This document shows positions 24,811 to 37,056 of a stretch of 64,000 nucleotides of DNA, in pieces. Every line of letters begins with the position of its first letter. The first letter of the stretch is position 1. The stretch covers positions 178,714,017 to 178,778,016 of the forward strand of contig NC_061513.1 of assembly GCF_022539505.1 (NCBI RefSeq). The letters are read 5' to 3'. A model generated the notes under the pieces. That model saw only the letters and a list, made by a program, of their open reading frames with translations. It made no database searches and was not told the origin of the DNA. A program made the position numbers and the translations under genes. This stretch comes from Lolium rigidum (lineage: Eukaryota; Streptophyta; Magnoliopsida; Poales; Poaceae).

Positions 24811-25828
24811 TATGATGGGTTGCAGCTACCGGCGAAGGAGTTTGGTTAACGAGTCCCAAACCGTTGTCGTGGTCGGGGTCCACCCCGAAATTACGGGAAT
24901 AATGGGACCGACGAGGACCCGGGGTCTGGGTATGCAACAAAGGGTGGGTGTTCGAGGTAGCGGAGGAACATGATTGGCTAGACCTTATACCGGGCCTCAC
25001 ACCATAGGAAGTGTGGACAGGAATGTACACCTGGTTGGCACCAAGGTTAAGATCTCTTATGGGTAAAGCAACACACCTCTGCGCGAGTGTAAAGAACCGT
25101 GACTGTCACTCCCTGTTCCGGGATATGGAACTGCGAACGCGGCCGGAAAGGAGCTCCATGAAGTTCTAGTAAACCGGTGAAGGCCGACGGACATAGCTCT
25201 TCCGAATAAAAGCAACCTTTTGAAGAAATGATTATGAAAACCTGCATTGGTATTAGACTTTCTGGTCTAATGCCGTAGCTAGTGCATTAAACACCTCTTT
25301 CCTATAATGAACTTGTTGAGTACGCTCGTACTCATCCCACTCTTAAATCCCCTGCTTAGATATGGAGGCATCGAAGGAGTATCTACCGTGCAACTTGAAG
25401 ACCGAGGAGTCAACAACTACTTCAAGGGACAGGAACCTGTCAGAAGAGTCAGATACCACATCCAACAAGGAGGAACCTAGATTAGCAATAGAAAGGAACT
25501 AGCTTCCTAAACTTAGCTCCTATTTAGCCTAGAATCTATTCATAGCCTCTGGAGCTAGTTAAATACTCTACAAGTAGAGTTCGTGTTAGGACTAGACCAC
25601 GAGTCGTTCTTCTGGAGTTTATTTGCGGCTTTACCTCATTGTAAAGTAGGAGGTCTGTGATGATCTTATGTAAAGAGTCCGTATGTAATTCTATAGACAT
25701 GCCTTGGACCCGCATATGTTTCTGTTGTACCACTGCGAGCGATATAATACTAGTGGAACGGTGTTTCATTGGTGTTATATCGGACTTGCATACTACACCA
25801 TGCGAGTGGTATGTCGGGTCACCACGGT

Positions 25829-25841
25829 TGGTATCGAAGCA
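25829..25841 (+). other. Primer binding site of the giant-LTR element
   Basis: TGGTATCGAAGCA lies two bases after the 5' LTR. It resembles the initiator-Met primer site TGGTATCAGAGC with changes in the middle. Confidence 0.65.
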
Positions 25842-28732
25842 AATGCTTTGACCTTAGGATTAAAACCCTTTAAAGGAGACCTATAGGATTGGTAGTGTCT
25901 ATAGGAAGTTGTCTTAGTAAACCAAATCTTTTTATGACTTGAGATGGATATTCACTTGAGAATAATCCTGACACACTTGAGTCAACATTCCTACCATTTC
26001 CTAAGTAATGTTAGCTAGCTAATCTCAAATTATGTAGGATACTCTTAAGACCCTAAAATAATTATGAGTAGACCACAGTTGGTATACAATACATGGTAGT
26101 CCAAAGAGAGGATACAACCATAAGGAAGATATCCTATTGGAAGATGTGTACCAACATATGTGATGATTAAGTAAGAGTTATCCAGACTGGTAATAGGAAT
26201 TATATCAATTAATGAAGTTAATTAAGATATCCTAATAGAAGGTATATGTTAAGACAAGTAATGAGTAAGTAAAATTTATCTAAACCTGTGAAACAACTGA
26301 TAGTAAGTGATACAAACAAGTAATATGAAGTAGTATAGACCATGATGAGTCAATCATGGGAGATAAGGAAGAGAGATATGAATAAAAGAGGATTACTTAC
26401 ATGGTAGAATTGTTAATCATATATGATTCACCTGAGAATCATTATGTGATGGAATAGAACATTATAAGTAATTTAGGAGAAGAACAATAAGAAGCCAGAC
26501 AATAGTGCAAGAACTGTGTTCCAACAATATGGGAAGTGTGCCAAGCACATCATGACCATAGTCTTATGAAAGAAACACTTGGAAGTATAGGAGCTATAAC
26601 CTAATAGATAGGTATTCAGAGTAGACATGGTAGAACTAATTATATCTTAGGAAGTAGTCCTCAATAGCACGAATATATGGTATACTATTTGTCAGTACTT
26701 CCAAAGAAAATAAGGTGAACCACAAACTATCCTAGGCCACTTTGTTTCAAGTTTATCTCGTTGCAATTGTGCAATTAAGATAAATGTTGATACAAATAAT
26801 AGAAATCCACCTATTTGTGCTAAGTATCACGACATAAACCTATCTTATGTGGTGTTATATACTACACATCTCAGCCTGATGTTTCGAGATGTCTTACTCA
26901 ACTAGTATATTCAGACTTATGATGATGTGTATTATAAGCACAAAGCTGAATCTTCTTGGATTTTATTGGATTTTCATTGTTTGACTAGATCCATACATGA
27001 AGTATGACTTTGGTATGCAAATGCATGTTGCTATATCAAGTTCTTACTTGGTGCTATAGATCTAGAGGGTAATGGTAAACGTGTGAGGAAGTGACGAATT
27101 CTGGAGAATTCCGAAGACAAGATGAGGCTCAACCAGAAGAAAGGAGTAAATTTGTGGGAAGCAAACCCAATATTCAGAAGGAAGTACCCACCTAAACTCA
27201 TGCTTTACCTCAACAGAGGAGTACTTTAGTACATAAGAAGCATGAAGGTGAGAAAGATAATGATTATGGTGAAGCTGAAGCAGAACCATAGTCATTACAG
27301 AAGAAGGAATGCATGAGAAATCACTTAGGATACTATATTCATAGTGTCAGCTAGTGGTTTTCTTGCAAAATAAACCCTGAATGAAGGAAGATGGCTTATG
27401 AAACTATAGCAGATATAAGAAGACCATAGTAGATATCAGAAGACCACAATTGGTATAATATCAATACTGCGAGATAAAGTAGAAGATGTCTCGTCCAGTT
27501 TATCAGAACCTATAATAGAATTCATTTTTTAGATATCAAATAGCCACAGTTGGTATAATAACCACAGCTGGTATCAGTTGGTATTACAAGTAGTTCACGA
27601 TTTAGTTATTTGTATCAAAAGTTTGTGAACAAATAAAAATCTTGTCAGCCAAATAGCTAGATTTATAATCATTTAGTCGAAGGATTCACATTGGATGTCC
27701 ACGATTGAGTGGATACACCACAAAGATTCTTCGTAAAACTATAGAGGAATATAAATCGTAAACTAGACTTATACAAATATTCTAATTATCAGTCCAATAG
27801 TTGGAAGAAAAGGAGTTGAAGAACATAAGTGAACTCTAAGGGGTAGAGTAAAGATTGAGTTGGATTACAATGACTCAATACTTTGAGCAAGATAGAAGAA
27901 GAAGGTCTGAACTGAGAGGAAGTTCGATCTTATTTTCATAAGATTGATGAACAATACTTTCAGAAGGAAGTCAGACCAGAAGCCGAGGTTCATACCTCGA
28001 GGAAGTAAGAAGTGGACTGTAACTTAAGAAAGTGAGTAATATTTACTCAGCAGTTCGATAGCTCAAGTAAAATTAGGTAAATGAAGTTGGACGAAGGAAA
28101 TACCGTAGACAAAATATAGCTCAAGAAGGCCAAAGACCGAAGGAGATTGACTATACCAAAACTAAAGTCAACTTGAAAGATTCCTTTCATGGAACCTAAA
28201 TAACCCAAAATAGTTATAGGTATCAACTATAAACCATGATTGGATGGATTATATTAGTCTAATCCATTCTTAGAGGAGTAAATCATCATGATCATTTCCA
28301 TGGTAAGTGCCTTACCAAGCACCATTACTGCAATTTTGGTAGTAAGGGAAAACAAAGACCTATTTTATCAAATAGGAGATTGTTATCCAATTAGTCCTCA
28401 ATTAAGACTGTCAGGACAAGAAGAAGTCCCAATCATTGGATCTTCAATGAGATAGGAAACAAGATTATAATAGTTGGAAGAAATCAATGAATCAAAGTAA
28501 GAACCATGGTTCAGAGACAAGTATTATTAGATTCCCGGAAGAAAATCATAGAACTGGAGTTAGAAGCTAATGTTCAGAGACAAACTCTAATGGATTCCAG
28601 GAAGAATCTGGACAAGAGATATATTCAATTATATCCAGTGAGATCACCATGGAATTCGAGAAAAGAAGTTGTCTGCACAAGTCAGATCCACACTCCGAAA
28701 CGTGAGAGATATCAAACTTCGAGGACGAAGTT
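25842..28732 (+). mobile_element. Internal region of the giant-LTR element without genes
   Basis: This AT-rich stretch has stops in all frames. The longest frame (28506-28883) reads a degenerate duplication ('VQRQVLLDSRKK', 'VQRQTLMDSRKN') and runs into the LTR, so it is not called as a gene. Imperfect repeats of 'ccacagttggtat' (26070, 27547, 27562) are present. I see no Gag zinc knuckle, protease, RT or integrase motif. Confidence 0.8.
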
Positions 28733-28751
28733 TAGTTTAAGGGGTAGAGAC
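28733..28751 (+). other. Polypurine tract of the giant-LTR element
   Basis: 'tagtttaaggggtagagac' lies directly before TGTAATATCCC. It is preceded by 'cttcgaggacgaag', an inverted repeat often seen in this position in Del/Tekay elements. Confidence 0.75.
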
Positions 28752-31700
28752 TGTAATATCCCAGGTAATGGGGTTACAGAAATAGAGGAAACAGATGTGT
28801 GCATTGCATTCATGCATAGAAAATCTGGGGAATTTTCGCGCTTTAAAGTAAAACAGATCACGATGAATCGAAGTTTCACTTGACCTTAGTGGAATTGAAG
28901 TAGCTCATCAAGTCAAGCGTTATAAACCTCAATGTGACTTTGTTAAAACATTGTTTTGGGTAGAGATAATTTGATCTAAGGGGTTAGATCAAATGGAATT
29001 AAAATCAACACAACAACACTAGAATCAATGATCAAATGATTGATCTCATAAAAGATCATAATATGGAATTCCTTGACATAATATATGAACATACAAATAA
29101 TGGGAAATCAAGTAACAATATAATGGAGAACTATTCTAGACTTATCTTTCCCATGTCTTAAACTAATCCTTGATTCTACCATGAACCCCATGGTATTCAT
29201 TTTACTTCATTCATGGAATCATGACAAGGAGATCAACCCTAGAAATATTTATCCTTCTCTATTCCATGTTATTATACATCAAACCTAGAGAGGTGAGAGT
29301 TCTATATTAATAATTAAAGAAGCAATAGCAAACCTTGAGCTAAAACCTTGGATATACATCCAAGTATTCAAATTATCATCTTCAAGAAGAACCCTATGAT
29401 ATTCTTCCGGACCATTCCTAGAGAGAGAACCATTTATATTAACCATGGATATTGGTGACCACATAATCATCTTTGGAGAATAACCTTAGGTTAGCATTGA
29501 AGTCCTTTCCAAATGAGAGAGTCCATTCATATCAATCCTAGCTTTACCTAATTAAGAATAAAGGACAACCTGTGAACTAAAAGTATTAGGAGATTAACCA
29601 TTACATCTTGGAGTGGTGAGACAACCTAGTATCACATGGAATAAGAGCATATCCATGAATTAATAAAGTAAGGAGGAGATTAATTCAACCAAGATAGTCA
29701 AGTGGAGTTTTAGACTTGATATCTAGTAATATATGGTGAATACACCATAAACCCTAGAATAAACCATTCCATTAGAAATACTTTAGGAAGCCAAACCTTG
29801 ATCAATATAAATTAAGTGATGATCATAAACCCTAAGAACTTGAGGTAGAGATATTAAGAACAAGTTGATCATGCCTAATCCATGGTCATGCTCTTGAAGT
29901 ATGTGAGGATAAGTTAAACCCTAATAGGATAAGCAGTTATCATTAGCCACATGAAATTATAAGAATATCAATGATAAGTAACCCTAGGCTTATATTCCAA
30001 CCTTAACTTGTGATTCAATTGGTGATCATAAGTAGAATTCTACCATATCTACATTCCACATATTCTTCATTTAAGAAACATAAGAAAAACCTTAGAGTAA
30101 AACTCTATACTTTATATGGTGAGAAACCATATATCCATATGACCAAAGTTAACTATAAAAAGAACTATAACCAATGTAGTTAATTAAATGATAAATTGAG
30201 GTTAACAATAGAAGCCAATTGGTAGAAGATAAAACTTATTCTCAAGTCCTTAGTAACTAAAGGAGAACAGAAACAATTAAGCAAGTAACCATATTATCTT
30301 GGTTAGGAGAGGTTAAAACCTAGCAGATGCAATATGATGCCATCTTACTTTTACAAACTAGAATTAAATCTCAACCCTAGTTTGAGTATCACTTGGGTGA
30401 TCACAAATAAAACCAGACCATAATTAAGATTCACACCAAGTGCCATTAAGTAACTATAATTAGAACTCCAGAATTGCACTTTAATTGAATCCTATGCTTA
30501 ATTATGGAGCATAAGATGAACCTAGTCTAAACCCTACAACTTAAACCTATATGGTGGTGATTAACCACCTATCATTATATTTAAGACCAAACCATGATGA
30601 GAGTAGGATTACCCTAGGTATTTCATGGTGTTATTGAAAATAACTCTAGTGCTACCTTAGAAATAGGGTTATACTAAAACTTACAAGACCTTAACAAATA
30701 GATGCTCACATAAAATGTTATGCAAGTAATCAAGTTATCAAATATGAAGTCAAGTCCTTAGAGATATATTAGCACATGAAATCATGCCATCAAAATCCAT
30801 CTTTTATTTGGAACCCATTAATAAGTATTACCTTGAGATTGTTTCTTACAAGATAAAACCAAATAAAAATCTACAGGTAATTAAATAAGAAAACAATCAA
30901 TTGGGAAATAATTTGAATATTTCTAAATACAATATCCAAATTCATGCCTATAGGGATAATTAATCCAAATATCAACATTAACTAATAAATCAATGTTGTA
31001 GTACCATATAAAATTGCTAATATATAATAACAATCTTTTAAGTACCTGGAGTGAATCTCACTTGAATTCAAACAATAAAATTTACAGAATATTTGAGTTC
31101 AAAACAGTATTCAAATTAACTATATGGAAAACAGAAAAAAGGAAAACAGAAATAAAAGAAAAGGAGAAGCCTTACCTGTCCAAATGCAGCAGCCCATCAG
31201 CACAGCCGAAGGAGCCCAGTGCAGCCCACCAAGTGCAGCCCAAACACAGCCCAGGTCAGCCCAACATACCCCTTCACTTAAAAAAAAGAGAGGAGAGGGT
31301 CATCCTCATCTTCTCCGGCGCTCGAGGAGGACAGCTCGACGACGTGATCTTCTTCTCCCCCTCGCTGGCGTTCTCTCCTCGCTCGGTGTCGTGACGAGGC
31401 ACTTTGGCGCCATATAAAAGCTCCACGACGTGCCCGAGTCTCGGTTTCTTTCTCCCTTGCCCAATTTCTTCTCAGTGACGAAACCTAGCTCGCCGGTCAC
31501 CATTACCGCCGTCGTTAGAGGCCTCCCCGGCGACTATGAGATGGACGAGGAGAAGCGCCGTGTCACGGCAAGCGTCCTGGTTGAAGGAATCGAGAAGAGA
31601 GGATCCCAGAAGCCGCCAATCCTCCATTCCCTTTCGACAGTACTCCACCGGAAAAAGGCAATCGCCGTCGACCTCGTCTCCGACCGACTCCGGCGACCCT

Positions 31701-34700
31701 CTAGGTAGGATCAGGGTGAGTTTCCGCGTCTTTAGCACCTCCTATTGCATCCTAGGGCCGCTTGTATCTCCGATTCGTGGTATTGCCTGAGTGCGCCGCC
31801 GCAGAAGAGCTCACCGGAGCTATCTCCGGTGACCAATAGGTGGCGGAGACACCACCATCGCACTCAGCGCGTCTGGGCGGAGCCAGTGAACCCGCTTACC
31901 CATCTTCGGGCGGCCAAAATCGCCGTCGCCGTCGTGCGCAGCTCGCCGGCAGTAGTTGACCGGCGAGATCGACGTGGCCAGTGGGACCCCCACGGGGCCT
32001 TTGACCCGTCTTTGCCCATGTGGCATCTGACCTGGCTTTGAACCCACCAGTCAGTGACTGTGTGGGTAAATCAACCGGGTAGCTTTAGCTTTTCCTTTTT
32101 AAATTTTGAATCCAATAATCCCTGCAACTCTAAATAAATCCAGAAAATTCATTATAACTCCGAAAAAGATAAATAAGATATCAATATTCTTAGAAAAGTA
32201 AACCCTGTCCAATAAAAATATAATATGAAATTTTTATTTTTAATAAAAATTTAATTATTTAATACTTGTTAATTAAGCCTTTTCTTTAATCCTAAATTGA
32301 ATTAAAATTCAAGAATTAGGAAAACCTCATAAAATAAATAAAAACCAGTAAGTAATTAAGGAAATCATTAAAATTAATTTTCCTTTTCTATTATCTTATT
32401 GATCCTTATTAGGAGGATTTAAAACCATGATTAATAAATACCTTAATTATTAATTATTTAAAAATAATAAAATGTCAAATCTAATATCATTTTTATTTCA
32501 AACTCATTAATAACTTCAACTTGATATGAAGTTATTAATCCTAGAATTATAGGGTAATTAGGAAACCCTAGTTCCATAGAAACAAAGTGATAACCTCATC
32601 ATTTCATGTGTAATCCTAAAACCCTAATGCCATTTAGACCCTAGATCCATTACTTCTTATGAAACCTAAATTATTCCCAAACAAGAACCCTAAGTAACAT
32701 GTGATCATGTTACTTCATTAGTAACCATAGATCCATATTTAGCCACTAAATGCTTGTTCAAATCCACATAACATATGGGAACCCTATCACTACTAATTAG
32801 CATCCCATGTGTTCATCTTAATCAAACCTAGTTCCTATCACAGAGGATCTCATCCTTAATTAACCTTAACTAGCATCACACCATTGTGATGAACTCCAAT
32901 AGCAACCATTCTAAAATTGACATCATATCCCATACACACTAAACCCTATTAGTGTGAGATAATAATTAACATCCTATTTAGGAAAGCACCATCCCTTATT
33001 TAGTGAATCCAATGGCTAATACAAGACCACCTCAACCTTAATTACAATACTTCTTATTATTTAAGAAGTATGTTCTTCAAAAGTTATTCTTTTGAAGAAA
33101 ATAAGGAATCATCACCAACCCCGCTTATAAGGATCTATAAACCCTAGCCAACTATCACCAACAAGGTATGCCACCTTGATAGCAACTATTGATAATTAAG
33201 ATGTTTAGGCTTAATTCAACAATACAAGCCTAGTAACCGAGGAATCCACCTAGGTTGTGATCTATCTAACACTTACTCCAGAAACTAAATGAAACCATAG
33301 TCAACCATAGAAACCCCTCAACCTAATTATCATACTTATTCTTTGATATAGAACATGTTCTTCAAAAGTTATTCTTTTAAAGTATATGATAATTAATCAT
33401 TAACCATGCCATATAATACTAAAACTCGACCACTTGTTCTTTACTTGTTAACATTATGCCAATTATTATTTCTTGTGTGTGATTAATTGATTATTATGCT
33501 TTATTACCTACTTGTTGATAATACCAAGTAATCACACTCGAATAAGAACCTTGTTCGTGAATCACTCTAAAAGTGCAACACACCCCGAACTAATCATTAC
33601 CACTCACTAATCCTAAATCATCGGGGTTAGGTCACGCTTAGAGCGATTGCATCTCATTATTATGCATTATTGCATCCTTGCCAATCTTTTAAACATCGTC
33701 CTTACCGGACGATGATGCTATTTCAGAATTTGGAGTTATTGCGTATCGAAGACCTTGTCCGCATAATCTTGCGATCAAGAAAGGCAAGTTCATCACTTGC
33801 TCATGTCATTTGAGTATTTCTATCAAATTACTTGCAAAGTACTATGGTTATCACTATTGCATAAAAACCAAAACCACTACTTTCATAACTATGAATATGA
33901 CTATGTGGTGGGCAATGGAACCATGGATTGTGTTGATATGGTGGAGGTTCCATTGCAAGGGTTATTATCCATCTAGGATTAAACAACAAATGTCGCCGAG
34001 TGATTCTTGTGCCGTAATACCCGTGTTAACCATAAGATCCGGAGTGGGACGGAGTAGTCAAAAGTGTTTCCACCTCTCGTTCATCAACGGATGCGCTTAC
34101 CGTAGCGAGTTGTGTCTTGCGGAGTAACTTGAGGGTGGGGAGCCCCTTCTAATTCCCCACGGTATAGCTGTTGCTTACCGTAGCGGTTGCTTGCTTGCGG
34201 AACAACTTGAGGGTGGGGATCCCCTTCTAATTCCCCACGGTAATGTGATCTATGATGGGTTGCGGCTACCGGCGAAGGAGTTTGGTTAACGAGTCCCAAA
34301 CCGTTGTCGTGGTCGGGGTCCACCCTGAAATTACGGGAATAATGGGACCGACGAGGACCCAGGGTCGGGGTATGCAACAAAGGGTGGGTGTTCGAGGTAG
34401 CGGAGGAACATGATTGGCTAGACCTTATACCGGGCCTCACACCATAGGAAGTGTGGACAGGAATGTACACCTGGTTGGCACCAAGGTTAAGATCTCTTAT
34501 GGGTAAAGCAACACACCTCTGCAGAGTGTAAAGAACCGTGACTCCGTCACTCCCTGTTCGGGATATGGAACTGCGAACGCGGCCGGAAAGGAGCTCCATG
34601 AAGTTCTAGTAAACCGGTGAAGGCCGACGGACATAGCTCTTCCGAATAAAAGCAACCTTTTGAAGAAATGATTATGAAAACCTGCATTGGTATTAGACTT

Positions 34701-35264
34701 TCCGGTCTAATGCCGTAGCTAGTGCATTAAACACCTCTTTCCTATAATGAACTTGTTGAGTACGCTCGTACTCATCCCACTCTTAAATCCCCTGCTTAGA
34801 TATGGAGGCATCGAAGGAGTATCTACCGTGCAACTTGAAGACCGAGGAGTCAACAACTACTTCAAGGGACAGGAACCTGTCAGAAGAGTCAGATACCACA
34901 TCCAACAAGGAGGAACCTAGATTAGCAATAGAAAGGAACTAGCTTCCTAAACTTAGCTCCTATTTAGCCTAGAATCTATTCATAGCCTCTGGAGCTAGTT
35001 AAATACTCTACAAGTAGAGTTCGTGTTAGGACTAGACCACGAGTCGTTCTTCTGGAGTTTATTTGCAGTTTTACCTCATTGTAAAGTAGGAGGCTGTGAT
35101 GATCTTATGTAAAGAGTCTGTATGTAATTCTATAGACATGCCTTGGACCCGCATATGTTTCTGTTGTACCACTCTGAGCGATATAATACTAGTGGAACGG
35201 TGTTTCATTGGTGTTATATCAGACTTGCATACTACACCATGCAGTGGTATGCCGGGTCACCACA
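28752..35264 (+). mobile_element. 3' LTR (6.5 kb) of the giant-LTR element
   Basis: It aligns with 19315-25826 over its full length with scattered single-base changes and small indels, many of the CAG/CGAG or CTG/CTCG type. It ends GGTCACCACA, followed by TSD CTATG. TATA at 31413-31420 and the telobox set are conserved. Confidence 0.93.
31413..31420 (+). promoter_or_regulatory. TATA box of the 3' giant LTR
   Basis: TATAAAAG in the same context as 21977. If active it would drive transcription out of the element into the Athila LTR and the Tat sequence beyond. Confidence 0.65.
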
Positions 35265-35269
35265 CTATG

Positions 35270-36143
35270 TTATGTTGATTATCAATCTATTACCTATGTG
35301 TTGTTTATGATCTTGCATGCTCTCTGTTATTAGTAGAGGCTCTGGCCAAGTTTTTACTCTTAACTCCAAGAGGGAGTATTTATGCTCGATAGTGGGTTCA
35401 TGCCTCCATTAAATGCGGGACGAGTGACGTAAAGTTCTAAGGTTGTGGATGTGCTGTTGCCACAAGGGATAAAACATTGATGCTATGTCCGAGGATGTAG
35501 TTATTGATTACATTACGCACCATACTTAATGTAATTGTCTGTTGTTTGCAACTTAATACTGGAAGGGGTTCGGATGGTAACCTGAAGGTGGACTTTTTAG
35601 GCATAGATGCATGCTGGATAGCGGTCTATGTACTTTGTCGTAATGCCCAATTAAATCTCACAATATTCATCATATCATGTATGTGCATTGTCATGCTCTC
35701 TTTATTTGTCAATTGCCCGACTGTAATTTGTTCACCCAACATGCTATTTATCTTATGGGAGAGACACCTCTAGTGAACTGTGGACCCCGGCCCTATTCTT
35801 TACATATGAAATACAAATCTGCTGCTATTGTTCTTTACTATTCTCTGCAAACAATCATCATCCACACTATACATCTAATCCTTTGTTACAGCAAGCCGGT
35901 GAGATTGACAACCTCACTGTTTCGTTGGGGCAAAGTACTTTGGTTGTGTTGTGCAGGTTCCACGTTGGCGCCGGAATCCCTGGTGTTGCGCCGCACTACA
36001 TCTCACCGCCATCAACCTTCAACGTGCTTCTTGGCTCCTCCTGGTTCGATAAACCTTGGTTTCTTTCTGAGGGAAAACTTGCCGCCGTACGCATCACACC
36101 TTCCTCTTGGGGTTCCCAACGGACGCGTGCTGTACGCGTATCA
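35270..36143 (+). mobile_element. 3' LTR of the Athila element, second part
   Basis: It continues the LTR from 'ttatgttgattatcaatc', the exact sequence that follows 'actatg' in the 5' LTR at 13951. It ends GTACGCGTATCA, followed by TTAGG. CTATG at 35265-35269 is the second copy of the inner TSD. Confidence 0.93.
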
Positions 36144-36148
36144 TTAGG

Positions 36149-37056
36149 TCTTTAGATCATCACCGCTAAAAATATAGGAAGATCTGGCTCTACACGTGTC
36201 GCAAGGGGAGAGAAACCAGCGGCCCACTACCTCCACTAAGCACGAGAATCGAGGAAACAACTCGGTCAACTAGCAAGGTCCGGTCATTTCCAAACTGATT
36301 GCGTAGACGTGGGTTGGGCCCACTTGGTCACGTCCCGTCAGTTGCGCCGCAGCGGTTGCCACGTCGCTGATGACGTCATCAAAGTCATCGGCTCCTCCGT
36401 GATGGAGCACCCGAATATTCTCGGAACTCGAAGAAATCTACGATATTCGACTCAGCCATTTACAACCTACACATGACTACTGCACAGTTATCCACAAGCT
36501 CGGGGGCTACTCCCATCGGGGAGCGCTGGCCGCACACCCGATAAAAAGATGGAAGCCTCGTCGATAAAAAAAACATCCAAGAAAAAACGGACTCGAAGGT
36601 TCCAGCAATCCAGGTTCGAGCCTGGGGACTCAAATCTGTATAGGGTAACGTTGTTTTGCTCCGGCAGTTAACCAGTCTCAAGCTATCGAGTAAAACTAGG
36701 CTCGTTACTCCATCCCCTAGGCATACTCAATTCTTCGGCTTCTCTCGAGCCTATACCTTTTGAAGACCCGACAGATTAAAAAGTATCGAATGATGGCAAG
36801 TGTCCGAAAACTTTGACATCTGCATCAAGTGCTTCGAGTAGTACAACTTTGAGTCTACGTGAGGCTGCGAGCACCCGCCCATATACTCGGGGGCTACTCC
36901 CATCGGGAGCGCTGGTCACGTACCCGATAGAAAATAACTTCAACTCTTCATCAAGCACAATATTCAACATTCTTCGACTCACCAAGACACTCGGATGATG
37001 GCAACTTTAGTCCCTGCCCGAAGCTTCGCTCCGGCCAGTCACTCGGGGGCTACTAA
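36149..37056 (+). mobile_element. 3' untranslated region and polypurine tract of Tat element A
   Basis: It resumes after the TTAGG duplication. It has two direct repeats of 'ctcgggggctactcccatcgg' type (36496, 36885), each followed by 'agcgctgg' and 'acccgata'. The same core forms the polypurine tract 'actcgggggctactaa' just before the LTR. No gene seen. A B-box-like 'ggttcgagcctgg' at 36613 has no tRNA around it. Confidence 0.75.

Larger units (their letters stand above)
19315..25826 (+). mobile_element. 5' LTR (6.5 kb) of the giant-LTR element
   Basis: It is AT-rich except for a GC-rich island at about 21880-22620 that starts around a TATA box. By position this is the U3/R border, leaving U3 of about 2.66 kb and R-U5 of about 3.85 kb. 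The island yields ORFs up to 203 codons (21994-22605) that read as low-complexity S/R/P and differ between the two LTRs by frameshifts, so I do not call them genes. 'ctctaggtaggatcggggtgag' style sequence near 22262-22282 offers a splice donor in the leader. Confidence 0.92.
19315..35264 (+). mobile_element. Giant-LTR non-autonomous element (LARD), Tekay-like
   Basis: The element is 15,950 bp: LTR 6512 bp, internal 2925 bp, LTR 6513 bp, with perfect TSD CTATG (19310-19314, 35265-35269). The LTR opens TGTAATATCCCAGG and closes GGTCACCACA. The polypurine tract follows 'ttcgaggacgaag', a pattern common before the 3' LTR of Del/Tekay elements. There is no gag or pol domain in any frame. In structure it matches the LARD class such as barley Sukkula, but with longer LTRs than I recall for that family. 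Near-identical LTRs indicate a recent insertion. Confidence 0.92.
13232..36143 (+). mobile_element. Athila-lineage gypsy element (Sabrina/WHAM-like), split by a nested element
   Basis: The 5' LTR (13232-14810), an internal region (14811-18591) and a 3' LTR in two parts (18592-19314, 35270-36143) are flanked by the perfect 5-bp TSD TTAGG at 13227-13231 and 36144-36148. The tRNA-Asp primer site is typical of Athila. Internally there is only gag and a protease-like stretch and no RT or integrase, so it is a non-autonomous form that must borrow enzymes. The family name is from memory of Triticeae repeats and is tentative. Confidence 0.9.

Noticed and set aside
24587..25030. 147-codon minus-strand ORF with repeats in the giant LTR
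   Set aside because: Its protein repeats (YRGELEG.PHPQV) simply reflect the 77-bp tandem DNA repeat. It runs opposite to LTR transcription and is not supported by a start context or neighbours.
36600..36630. tRNA-like B box 'ggttcgagcctgg'
   Set aside because: There is no A box at the right distance and no cloverleaf around it. It is part of the Tat 3' untranslated region.
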